This document shows positions 1 through 7,648 of a stretch of 64,000 nucleotides of DNA, piece by piece. The notes beneath the pieces were generated by a model. The model was not told the origin of the DNA and did no database searches. It saw only the letters and a list, made by a program, of their open reading frames with translations. Source of the stretch: Izhakiella capsodis (lineage in GTDB: Bacteria; Pseudomonadota; Gammaproteobacteria; Enterobacterales; Enterobacteriaceae). Made by a program: the position numbers and the translations under genes. Positions within the stretch are counted from its first letter, which is position 1. Each line of letters starts with the position of its first letter. The stretch is taken from NCBI RefSeq assembly GCF_900115045.1, contig NZ_FOVC01000014.1, positions 1 through 64,000 on the forward strand. Reading direction: 5' to 3'.

Positions 1-1182
1 TCGATGCTGCAGACGGCGGAGGGGGCTTTTGACGAAGTGACCAATATCCTCTACCGCATGAAGGACCTGGCGACACAAGGGGCCGACGACACCAATGGAG
101 CCAGCGATCGTGATGCGCTCCAGTCTGAGTTAACTGAGCTGAATAAAGAGCTGGCCAATATCCTGAATAATACCCGCTATGGTAACGAGAAGTTATTCAG
201 CTCTGCGGTATCCGTGAAAAAGCCTGAAAAAGAAGTCCTCCCTGAGGTGCCGAAAGTAACTGAAGTACCTGAAGTACCGAAAACACCTGAAGTATCTAAG
301 GATGTTCCCCCGCCAGGTGAGCCTCAAACTTTTCGGGTAAAAGCTTTTGAACGAGTGCTTACCGATGACAAACCCTATTTTATATTCAAACTTTTCGACG
401 ATGATGGTTCGCTGATAGATATAAGAATCAATCCGGGTGACGAGGATTATATTGATGTGTTTAATTATTATGCTGTAAATGTGAATATGGTTGAAGGAGA
501 TCTACCTCCACCCTCAATTTCATTAAAATACAAGAGGTTGCATACTTCGTCAGCAGAATCAGATTCACCCGTTACACAGGAATCAGCTCCGTCTGAGTCA
601 TTTACTTCTACGAAACCTGCACTACGCGCTACGGAGCCATCCTCGATACCTTTGGAGAGAGGAGGAACGGCGTCAGAGTCTGATTCGTCAATAAAATTTG
701 AGCCAGGCTCAGGCTCAGCTTCGGAGTCTGACACTCCCTCAGAGTCTATCTTGACGCAGGGCAAACTGACAAAGGCGTTGCAGTTTCAAATTGGTGCCGG
801 TAAAGATGAAGTGATGAAGCTCGATCTCAGCAATCAAATTAATGATGTTACTCAGGCCATTGGTGAGCTGAGCGGGGCAGGCCACGATCTTACCACGGGT
901 ACCAGTGCAAATAGCATGATTGGGCGGATAAGCGACGTGCTGAATTCTGTCGGCGCCATCCGCTCCAGCCTCGGTGCCAGCATCAATCGCCTGGGCCACA
1001 CTTCAAACAACCTTGCCAATATGAAAGATAATACCGATAACAGCATCGGCGTTATCCGTGATACCGATTATGCCAGCGAGTCATCGCAGATGACCCGGCA
1101 GCAAATGCTGGCGCAAAGCAGCCAGCTAATGCTCAGGCAGGCCGGGAGCATGAGTAATATGATCCTGAACTTCCTGAAATAG
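1..1182 (+). CDS. lafA: Lateral (Flag-2) flagellin LafA, 5' end cut by the window edge
   Basis: Flagellin monomer of the lateral filament, exported and polymerised outside the cell. The reading frame is already open at base 1, and the first visible residues (SMLQTAEGA, then LYRMKDLATQ) are the conserved helical D1 region, so the true start lies upstream of the window. The last ~110 residues are the conserved C-terminal D1/D0 helices, ending in NMILNFLK. Between them, roughly codons 70-258, lies a non-canonical central region: PEVPK-type repeats (bases ~229-300), a short folded-looking segment rich in Phe/Tyr/Asp (~310-540), then a Ser/Glu/Asp-rich stretch with repeated SESD/SAESD (~541-750). 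The middle of this insert is visibly more A+T-rich than its flanks. The laf genes that follow place it in a Flag-2 locus. The flagellin call is very safe; lafA rather than fliC rests on context. Confidence 0.93.
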   Translation, partial: SMLQTAEGAFDEVTNILYRMKDLATQGADDTNGASDRDALQSELTELNKELANILNNTRYGNEKLFSSAVSVKKPEKEVLPEVPKVTEVPEVPKTPEVSKDVPPPGEPQTFRVKAFERVLTDDKPYFIFKLFDDDGSLIDIRINPGDEDYIDVFNYYAVNVNMVEGDLPPPSISLKYKRLHTSSAESDSPVTQESAPSESFTSTKPALRATEPSSIPLERGGTASESDSSIKFEPGSGSASESDTPSESILTQGKLTKALQFQIGAGKDEVMKLDLSNQINDVTQAIGELSGAGHDLTTGTSANSMIGRISDVLNSVGAIRSSLGASINRLGHTSNNLANMKDNTDNSIGVIRDTDYASESSQMTRQQMLAQSSQLMLRQAGSMSNMILNFLK

Positions 1183-1272
1183 TTATTCGCTTCGTCACAG
1201 GCCAACCGCGTCCTTAACGAAAAGGGACGCTATTGGCTCAGCACTTATGTTTTCAGCCTCTTCTATTTCTGC

Positions 1273-1300
1273 AGCGGAAGTTCGTTTTCCGCTCTTTTTT
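1273..1300 (+). terminator. Rho-independent terminator after lafA
   Basis: A 7-bp perfect stem (AGCGGAA / TTCCGCT) is followed at once by C and six T. It lies 90 bp after the lafA stop and separates the flagellin transcript from lafB. A smaller stem (GCGTCC/GGACGC, 1208-1230) without a T-run precedes it. Confidence 0.8.
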
Positions 1301-1354
1301 CCGCTTTGAGTCGGGGGCTGGTGGCATGTGCTTGAAATTTCAGTTTTATAAAAA

Positions 1355-1371
1355 TTGGCATATTTTTTGCT
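1355..1371 (+). promoter_or_regulatory. Sigma-54 (-24/-12) promoter upstream of lafB
   Basis: TTGGCA, then TTTGC: the GG at 1357-1358 and the GC at 1369-1370 are separated by exactly 10 bp, the diagnostic sigma-54 spacing. The lafB start lies 55 bp downstream. Lateral flagellar systems use a sigma-54-dependent activator, LafK (family knowledge), which would lie outside this window. This suggests that the lafB-U genes are LafK/RpoN dependent. Confidence 0.65.
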
Positions 1372-1425
1372 AGCTCATATAAGGTAAAGCTAGCTCCGGC
1401 AATAGGATAATCAGGAGAGGTAAAA

Positions 1426-2727
1426 ATGGACTTAGCAATGGATCCTGCTCAGTGGGCCAAACAGTTAGCAGACAATAGTGTTTATCGCATGCAATCCCGT
1501 CTGGACGCACAGAAAAAGTCAGTGCAGGACCAGCAAAATGCTTTGAACACCCTGAAAAGCACATTGAGTGGATTTCGTAGCAGCCTGAGCAAACTCAACA
1601 CTTCGCAAGGCATTATTAAGAATAGCGCAACAGCGAACCATGACGGCTTTGTAAATCTGAAGGCCAGTGCCGCTGCCAGCAAAGGATTATATCAATTCAG
1701 CGTTAATGAGACCGCGGCAGCTGAGCAGATTTCCTATGCCGGCTTAACGGATCAGGATATTAAAAATGCCACGGGAAAGTTAACCCTCGGTGTACAGGAT
1801 AAAACGCTGGATATCGCCCTTGATGGGATTGGCAGTCTGGCCGATCTGCGTGATGCAATTAATAAAGATAGTGACAATCCCGGTGTTATTGCTTCGTTGA
1901 TGAAGGTCAACGGTAAAGTTGAACTGCTACTCAGTAGTGAAGAGACCGGACTAAGCAATAAATTCAGCGTCTCTGCCACTGACGCCAGCCTTAATTCCGG
2001 CCTGAACAGTGGCATTAGTATAAGCCGTGCACGTGACGCAGTTATTCGGATCGGCGGTGATGGTAGCGCTGGTTCAGGGCGTGAAGTAACGAGTTCCAGT
2101 AATAGTTTTAAGGACCTGATCCCCGGTGTAGAAATAAACATATTACAAAAAACGGAGGATCGGCCTCTTATCATTAATGTCGAAACGGATGCAGAAGGCA
2201 GTGAAAAGCAGCTTCAGGAATTTGTCGATGCTTACAATAGCCTCAAAACTGAATTGGATAAACTGACGAAAAGCGGCGGTGAAAAGGAAGGTCGCGGCCC
2301 CCTGGCGGGTGATGCGGGGGTTCGCGTTTTAGAGCAGCAGCTTAACAATGAACTGCGTCGCAGCTTCGGCGGTTTTAAATTGAGTGATTATGGCATTGAG
2401 GCTGACAAAAAAGGCCAATTGGTTTTGCATAAGGATAAGATGGAGAAAGGTCTGCGAGCCAATCCCTTAGCTTTAAACAGTCTGTTTTCTGGTAAGACAG
2501 GGTTGGTAAAAACGCTTGATAAAAGCCTCGATAGCCTGCTCAACGTGACCAGTGGATCAATCAAAACCCGAAATGACGCGCTTGATAGGCAAAACAAGAC
2601 GCTGTCGCAGAAAACCGAGCAAATCTCCACGCGTTACGACAACGCTTATAACCGTTATTTGCGCGAGTTTACGCGTGTTCAGGCCGCGATGCAGCAAATG
2701 CAGCAAACCATGTCGCAGTTTTTTTAA
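1426..2727 (+). CDS. lafB: Flagellar filament cap protein FliD (LafB)
   Basis: 433 aa. It caps the growing filament and inserts flagellin subunits (family role). The N-terminal coiled region (MDLAMDPAQWAKQLADNSVY, long Gln/Leu helices at residues 20-70) and a C-terminal coiled coil rich in Gln/Met (last ~60 residues, ending MQQTMSQFF) match the FliD family. The central part has the Ser/Asp/Gly-rich composition of the surface domains. A good AGGAGAGG ribosome site lies 6-7 bp before the ATG at 1426; ATG 1438 is an in-frame alternative. First gene of lafBCDE-STU, tightly spaced. At 433 aa it is close to the FliD average, slightly short. Confidence 0.9.
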   Translation: MDLAMDPAQWAKQLADNSVYRMQSRLDAQKKSVQDQQNALNTLKSTLSGFRSSLSKLNTSQGIIKNSATANHDGFVNLKASAAASKGLYQFSVNETAAAEQISYAGLTDQDIKNATGKLTLGVQDKTLDIALDGIGSLADLRDAINKDSDNPGVIASLMKVNGKVELLLSSEETGLSNKFSVSATDASLNSGLNSGISISRARDAVIRIGGDGSAGSGREVTSSSNSFKDLIPGVEINILQKTEDRPLIINVETDAEGSEKQLQEFVDAYNSLKTELDKLTKSGGEKEGRGPLAGDAGVRVLEQQLNNELRRSFGGFKLSDYGIEADKKGQLVLHKDKMEKGLRANPLALNSLFSGKTGLVKTLDKSLDSLLNVTSGSIKTRNDALDRQNKTLSQKTEQISTRYDNAYNRYLREFTRVQAAMQQMQQTMSQFF

Positions 2728-2739
2728 CAGGGAAGAGTG

Positions 2740-3123
2740 ATGTACGGAAATCTGAGTGAATTTGACGGCTATGGGGATGCAGATTTAGCAATACGCACCG
2801 CGGCTGCAAACCCTCATCAACTGGTCCTGATGCTATTCGGTGGATTAATGGATGAGCTGATACGGGCGAAAGGACACATTGCGACCAAACGCTATGAGCG
2901 AAAAGCCGATAGTATTTCTAAATGCATCGATATTCTGAATGCGTTAACCAGCGCGCTCGATTACCAGCAAGGCGGTGATCTTGCACAACAGCTAGCGGCG
3001 CTGTATGACTATTGCGTTTATCGCTTGTACGAAGCCAGTAATGAACTCTCGGTGGAAAAAATCGATGAGGTCGAGACGATTCTTGCTGAGCTCCGTTCAG
3101 GTTGGGAAGGGATGAAATCATGA
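2740..3123 (+). CDS. lafC: Flagellin export chaperone FliS (LafC)
   Basis: About 127 aa. FliS binds the flagellin C-terminus in the cytoplasm and stops premature polymerisation (family knowledge). The characteristic order is visible: Tyr-rich N-terminus (MYGNLSEFDGYGDAD), the helix ANPHQLVLMLFGGL near residue 25, and a final helical segment with SVEKIDEVETILAELRSGW. The preferred start is ATG 2740, 6 bp after GGAAGA; GTG 2737 in the same frame is possible. Its stop overlaps the start of lafD (ATGATGA), which points to translational coupling. Confidence 0.93.
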   Translation: MYGNLSEFDGYGDADLAIRTAAANPHQLVLMLFGGLMDELIRAKGHIATKRYERKADSISKCIDILNALTSALDYQQGGDLAQQLAALYDYCVYRLYEASNELSVEKIDEVETILAELRSGWEGMKS

Positions 3124-3419
3124 TGCGCAAAGAGGCTTTGATGCTGAATAATGCGCTGAATGATGCCTGCCAGAGCGAAGACTGGTTGCGGGTTCAGTCA
3201 CTGGATAGAGATATCAGTGATTTTCTTCAACGTCTGCATACAGCGCCGCCAGAGGCTATTGATATGAGCGCGTTGCGTATCCTGCAGCAGAGCCACTACG
3301 AGGTTATGCTGCAATCTCAACGGCGACTTGAAACGCTGCAGCAGAAGCTACAGCGATATCACGCTTCGCGGGAAGGTTTGCAGGCTTATGACCTATTTTC
3401 TCCGCCGCAAGGAGAATAG
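3120..3419 (+). CDS. lafD: LafD, FliT-like small flagellar chaperone
   Basis: 99 aa, predicted all-helical, with many Gln/Leu/Arg residues and no signal peptide or membrane segment. It occupies the fliT position directly after fliS. I recognise it by position and general character (short, helical) rather than by a hallmark motif. The ATG at 3120 (or 3123) overlaps the lafC stop, and the GGGAAGGG just upstream inside lafC acts as ribosome site. In other systems this protein is a chaperone for the cap protein FliD and a regulator of flagellar gene expression; whether that holds here is inference. Confidence 0.65.
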   Translation: MMRKEALMLNNALNDACQSEDWLRVQSLDRDISDFLQRLHTAPPEAIDMSALRILQQSHYEVMLQSQRRLETLQQKLQRYHASREGLQAYDLFSPPQGE

Positions 3420-3425
3420 GTCGCG

Positions 3426-4817
3426 ATGATAATCACTGGTCAAATATCGCAATCCATGTCGCAAATCAGCAGTGAAGCTTCACCTGGTGCGCCGTGCCCG
3501 ATTTCATCGGCTCGGCCTTCTTCAACGTCCGAATTTTCATCGCCATCCTCCTTTCCTCAAATCAATTTTTCTTTGAACGAGGGCCAGATGCCAAAGCCTG
3601 GGCGTCATCAGAGTAACGTTCATACCGATTCAGATGATATATCGGGCGATCCCGCCGTTCTGCTGGCATTGTTGCTGCCAGAAGTCTCAATGCCATCGCA
3701 GGATGATGCAGGCGTCAACCTTGCCGCGGGGTATGGTGGAAATGGCGAGCTTGTTCTGGCGTTACCAGACACTGGGTTGTTAAATACGGATGACGTGATA
3801 ACACCACTAGCAAACGCCGTTAGCACCAACGGTGTTATGGGCTATGTCGGGGGTGCTATTCCCCAAACGGCGATGCCCGCTTTAGACCTGCAGTACGAAA
3901 GTGCTGACTCAACCACCGATACTGGGGTGTCGACAGGAACCACTAGCGCGCTAACTTCCTCAATACCTGGCAGCGTGGTTTCCGTTGACCATGAGAGCCT
4001 TAATGCTGGATATGCTTCACCGCAGGGAAGGGCAGGCGTAAGTATTTTATTGCCTGAGAATCACGCAGCTTTCAGCGTCTCCCTACCTGCTGTGCCCTCA
4101 AATCTGCCTTCTTCTCAACAATCTATGCCGTTATTAGCGGTCGCTGCAGCTGTCAGTTCAACGGATCCGAGCCGAGGGCATGTTGACAACTCTGTCGGTG
4201 ATGACTTTCTTAGTACAACTAACCAAACCCCCACCAAGCCTGTAGAGGCTTCTCTCCTGCGTGCTTTGTATAAGTCAACCCGAGCACAGGGCGTTGCATC
4301 AACACCGCAATTATCCGCAGCGCTAAATAGCCTTGCCCCACTGGCGAACGGCGCTCATCAGACAGCAGCGGCGCAGATTACTGAACAAAAAAACCAGCAA
4401 CCGATTACAGCGCAGTTAGCGGCGAGTATTGATAGTCAACGTACATTACAGCAGGTTTTAGGCGAGCGCCTGCAAATGCAAATTGATAATCAGATGCAAA
4501 AGGCAACTATCCGTCTGGACCCGCCTGATCTGGGTAAGCTGGATATTTCGCTGCATTATACGGCAGGTAAGCTGCAGGTGCAGATCCATGCCGCACAGCA
4601 GGATGTATGGCGTGTATTAAGCCAGGCGGTACCTGAATTGCGTGCAATGCTCAGTGAGACTAACCAACTGCAGGTTAACGTCCAGGTGTCACAACAGGGG
4701 GGTAAAAGCCGCGAACGCGACCGCCAGCAGGAAGAAGATGAGCCTATTTCTACCAATGACGGACTGATTGTAAATTCACCTGAGCGCGATGATCGCTCGG
4801 TTATAACCCGCGTGTGA
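3426..4817 (+). CDS. lafE: Flagellar hook-length control protein FliK (LafE)
   Basis: 463 aa. FliK is a secreted ruler that sets hook length and switches export specificity from hook to filament proteins (family role). The C-terminal domain is clear: ATIRLDPPDLGKLDISLHY followed by the hydrophobic QVQIHAAQQDVWRVLSQAVPEL segment, about residues 355-405. The first ~300 residues are a low-complexity Ser/Pro/Ala/Thr region, the usual unstructured ruler part, and the tail after 410 is polar and charged. AAGGAG at 3409 lies 11 bp from the ATG, a slightly long spacing. No FliL-like lafF follows: only 33 bp separate it from lafS. Confidence 0.88.
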   Translation: MIITGQISQSMSQISSEASPGAPCPISSARPSSTSEFSSPSSFPQINFSLNEGQMPKPGRHQSNVHTDSDDISGDPAVLLALLLPEVSMPSQDDAGVNLAAGYGGNGELVLALPDTGLLNTDDVITPLANAVSTNGVMGYVGGAIPQTAMPALDLQYESADSTTDTGVSTGTTSALTSSIPGSVVSVDHESLNAGYASPQGRAGVSILLPENHAAFSVSLPAVPSNLPSSQQSMPLLAVAAAVSSTDPSRGHVDNSVGDDFLSTTNQTPTKPVEASLLRALYKSTRAQGVASTPQLSAALNSLAPLANGAHQTAAAQITEQKNQQPITAQLAASIDSQRTLQQVLGERLQMQIDNQMQKATIRLDPPDLGKLDISLHYTAGKLQVQIHAAQQDVWRVLSQAVPELRAMLSETNQLQVNVQVSQQGGKSRERDRQQEEDEPISTNDGLIVNSPERDDRSVITRV

Positions 4818-4850
4818 TCGATGATAATTAGCGATGAGTAGTAAATTATA

Positions 4851-5543
4851 ATGAGTGCGTTTAACGAAATTTCCGTTTTTACGCCAGAAGAAGAGGGGCG
4901 TTACTTACAACAGTGGCTGCCGCTGGTAAAGCAAATTGTACGTCAGTTCTCCGCCCAGGCGGATGCGGTACTCGGACGTGATGATCTGGAGCAGGTTGCG
5001 CTGCTGGGTCTGTTGGAGTCGATACGTCGTTATGGTCAACCTGATGAATATTTCTCTGCCTATGCCCGCCAGCGAATTAGGGGGGCAATACTTGATCAAC
5101 TGCGTCAGCATGACTGGCGTCCACGCAGTCTGCGTCAGAAAAGTCACAGGATGAATGATGCGGTGCGTGAGTTAGCACGCTCGCTGGGACGTGAACCGAA
5201 CGAAGAGGATATTCGTCTCCATCTTGCTATAGATGCAGAAGAAGTTCAGCAGTACTTTCTGGTAAAAAATGCCGCTGCCATGGAAAGCCTTGACGACCTG
5301 TTTGCTGCGGGCGAATCCAGCGACCTGTTAGCCGGGAGAGATCTGGATGATCAGATGACTATCCAGCGCACGCTGCAGAAAGCATTAGCTGCGCTTGAAC
5401 CTCGCGAGCAGCTTATTTTGAGCCTCTATTATCAGCAGGATATGAGCCTGAAAGAAATCGCTCTGGTCCTGGAGCTTACTGAGGCACGTGTTTGTCAACT
5501 TAATAAAAAAATTGCTGACAAGATTAAGTTATTTTTTGAGTAA
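4851..5543 (+). CDS. lafS: Lateral flagellar sigma-28 factor LafS (FliA family)
   Basis: 230 aa, a sigma-70 family factor that directs transcription of late flagellar genes such as flagellin. Region 2 (DDLEQVALLGLLESIRRY, about residues 44-62, then FSAYARQRIRGAILDQLRQ), region 3 (residues ~100-140) and region 4 (LEPREQLILSLYYQQDMSLKEIALVL, about 180-210) are all present and in order, with the length of FliA. The conserved WRPRSLRQ segment sits at residues ~90-98. No strong ribosome site precedes ATG 4851. Followed after 6 bp by lafT. Its position among the laf genes rather than beside primary flagellar genes favours lafS over fliA. Confidence 0.9.
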   Translation: MSAFNEISVFTPEEEGRYLQQWLPLVKQIVRQFSAQADAVLGRDDLEQVALLGLLESIRRYGQPDEYFSAYARQRIRGAILDQLRQHDWRPRSLRQKSHRMNDAVRELARSLGREPNEEDIRLHLAIDAEEVQQYFLVKNAAAMESLDDLFAAGESSDLLAGRDLDDQMTIQRTLQKALAALEPREQLILSLYYQQDMSLKEIALVLELTEARVCQLNKKIADKIKLFFE

Positions 5544-5549
5544 GGGAAT

Positions 5550-6413
5550 ATGCAAAAACTATTTGGATTAATCATTGTTCTTGCCGGCGTTGTCGGTGGT
5601 TTTTTATGGTCAGGCGGTGTTCTGAATGCGTTCTGGCAACCGGGGGAGCTTACGATAATTATCGGTGCGTGGATCGGGGCAATGGTTATTGCTAATCCGC
5701 GCAGCATACTGAAAGAGATGATGCGCCAGATATATGGCGTACTCAAGAAAAATATGTACACCAAAGCCTTTCAGCAGCAGCTTTTAATGCTGCTTTATGA
5801 ATTACTTGAGTTGGTTCAGGCCGGTGGCCTTAAAGCGCTGGATGAGCATATTGAAGTCCCTGCAAACAGTGAGCTATTTAAAAAGTATCCGTTGATCCTT
5901 GCAGATAAAGGTCTGGTCACGTTCATTTCCGATAACTTTCGTTTGATGGCGATGGGCAGGATTAATGCGCATGAGCTGGAGAATATCCTTGAGCAGGAGC
6001 TAGGCGCGGTTGAGGAAGAAATGATGCTACCCTCACGCTCTTTGTCGCGGACCGCAGAGGCTATGCCCGGATTCGGTATTTGCGCAGCCGTGCTTGGTAT
6101 CATTATCACTATGCAGTCCATTGACGGCGATATCGCTGTGATTGGTGTGAAGGTTGCCGCTGCGTTAGTTGGCACTTTCCTTGGTGTTTTTCTTTGTTAT
6201 TGCCTGATGGACCCGATGGCAAACGCTATGGAGCAGCTAACGAAAAGGCAGCTTGCGGTACTTGAATGCGTCCGAACTGTTTTGGTTAATCAGGTTGCTG
6301 GTAAACCTGCGCTGCTGGCTGTGGATGCAGGTCGTAAAATGTTGCCGCTGGATAGTAAGCCGACCTTTGCTGCACTTGATGGTTGGGTTGATAAACTGTC
6401 AGGAAATAAATAA
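5550..6413 (+). CDS. lafT: Lateral flagellar stator protein MotA (LafT)
   Basis: 287 aa inner-membrane stator subunit; with LafU it forms the ion channel that powers rotation. Four hydrophobic segments are arranged as in MotA: two near the N-terminus (residues ~2-22 and 32-50) and two in the second half around MPGFGICAAVLGIIITM and VGTFLGVFLCYCL. The cytoplasmic loop between carries the charged residues that contact FliG, and the conserved PGFG motif is present. AAGGGAAT before ATG 5550 is a good ribosome site, and the gene is 6 bp from lafS and 2 bp from lafU. Lateral motors of this type are generally proton driven (family knowledge). Confidence 0.92.
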   Translation: MQKLFGLIIVLAGVVGGFLWSGGVLNAFWQPGELTIIIGAWIGAMVIANPRSILKEMMRQIYGVLKKNMYTKAFQQQLLMLLYELLELVQAGGLKALDEHIEVPANSELFKKYPLILADKGLVTFISDNFRLMAMGRINAHELENILEQELGAVEEEMMLPSRSLSRTAEAMPGFGICAAVLGIIITMQSIDGDIAVIGVKVAAALVGTFLGVFLCYCLMDPMANAMEQLTKRQLAVLECVRTVLVNQVAGKPALLAVDAGRKMLPLDSKPTFAALDGWVDKLSGNK

Positions 6414-6415
6414 TT

Positions 6416-7363
6416 GTGAAAAAAACTGATCCTACTACTATCATCCGGCGCAGCGGACGTAAATCAGGCCATAATGCTCATCGTGGAGGATGGAAAGTGG
6501 CCTTTGCTGATTTTACATTGGCCATGATGGCCTTGTTTATGGTGCTTTGGATCGCCGCAACGGTGAATCAAGAGCAGCGCCACGCAATTGCGGCTGAATT
6601 GCAAGGCAAGGAGCTAAGCACGTTAAGTTGTAGTTCTTATAATCCGCTGCATATGCATGGCGAACCTGGCGATATGAGTACAAAAGATAACAGCCCGATC
6701 TTTTCGCCTGCGGTAACGGCAAAAAACATCTCGATGGCGCCAGACGAGATTAAAATATTCAAATTAAACGACGAGCATCGGGACAATGTTTCCAGCAAAC
6801 AGGTGGCAAAAAATGATGCTTTCGAAGATAACGATGAGCTGATTGATCTAATAAATAAAGTTAGCCGCATTCTGAGAAGCATGGATGCCCAGAACAACGT
6901 CACGCTTGAGAGCTTGCCGCAGGGATTACGTATTCTCATTCAGGATAGTAGCCAGCGCATGATGTTCACCCGAGGAAGCGCTGTGATGACGCCTTTTTTT
7001 CAACGTTTACTGACGGAACTGGTACCGGTCTTCAACCAGCTGGATAATCATATCTTAATTAATGGCCACACTGATTCGGTTCGTTACTCGGATAATGCTG
7101 CCTATGATAACTGGAATTTATCAGCCGATCGGGCGTTGGCAGCTCAGCGCGTACTGAAACAGGCCGGGTTAGCTGATCAGCAAATTATCCAGGTGAGTGG
7201 CATGGCTGACAGTACATTGTTGGATCAAGACAATCCTCAGGCAGATAAAAATCGGCGAATTGAAATAATGGTTTTGACTAAAAGGGCCTCTGACGCCTTA
7301 TATGAACTTTTAGGCTATAACGGACAAAAAGCGGTGCAGGCTGCAGCCAGTAAGCTTAAATAG
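6416..7363 (+). CDS. lafU: Lateral flagellar stator protein MotB (LafU)
   Basis: 315 aa. Single membrane helix at residues ~29-49 containing the channel aspartate, Asp32 in AFADFTLAMMALFMV, the same position as in E. coli MotB. The C-terminal OmpA-like peptidoglycan-binding domain (about 180-300) has INGHTDSVRY and NRRIEIMV. It begins with GTG 6416 directly after the lafT stop. It is full length, unlike lafU of E. coli K-12, which is a truncated remnant (established knowledge). Last gene of the flagellar group; I see no convincing terminator in the 285 bp after it. Confidence 0.93.
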   Translation: MKKTDPTTIIRRSGRKSGHNAHRGGWKVAFADFTLAMMALFMVLWIAATVNQEQRHAIAAELQGKELSTLSCSSYNPLHMHGEPGDMSTKDNSPIFSPAVTAKNISMAPDEIKIFKLNDEHRDNVSSKQVAKNDAFEDNDELIDLINKVSRILRSMDAQNNVTLESLPQGLRILIQDSSQRMMFTRGSAVMTPFFQRLLTELVPVFNQLDNHILINGHTDSVRYSDNAAYDNWNLSADRALAAQRVLKQAGLADQQIIQVSGMADSTLLDQDNPQADKNRRIEIMVLTKRASDALYELLGYNGQKAVQAAASKLK

Positions 7364-7509
7364 TCTCTGTTTTACGTACGGTTAAGCTACTCATGCGGGG
7401 GGACAATTATCAATCAGACCGGTGGTAGTTAAGGTTAGTAATCAATAACAGAAATTAGATCTCCTCCGCAGAATGTAAATTCCTCATTATAGTTGGTGTC
7501 CGTTCAGGA

Positions 7510-7525
7510 ATGTTACCGCTAACAT
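7510..7525. promoter_or_regulatory. GntR operator upstream of gntT
   Basis: ATGTTACCGCTAACAT is a near-perfect palindrome that matches the E. coli GntR operator (ATGTTACC..TAACAT type). It lies 123 bp before gntT, so gluconate induction is predicted. A second inverted repeat, CACCCG..CGGGTG (7578-7599), lies between it and the gene and could be a leader hairpin or a diverged second site. The rest of the 285 bp between lafU and gntT shows nothing else recognisable. Confidence 0.7.
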
Positions 7526-7648
7526 GTTGTATGCCACGTCAATAGCGCTGTTAGCACCTGAACGAGCCCAATTGATTCACCCGATACTGATAACGGGTGT
7601 AAATGAAATGGGGGCTGAAAGTCACTAACCCATTGCGGAGAGTAAATC

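Noticed and set aside
560..750. Repeat tract in lafA as a CRISPR-like array
   Set aside because: Short irregular copies inside an open coding frame, no uniform spacer length; these are protein-coding low-complexity repeats.
468..764. 98-codon acidic ORF antisense to lafA
   Set aside because: Mirror of the near-palindromic SESD repeats; no ribosome site, and the sense strand is clearly coding flagellin.
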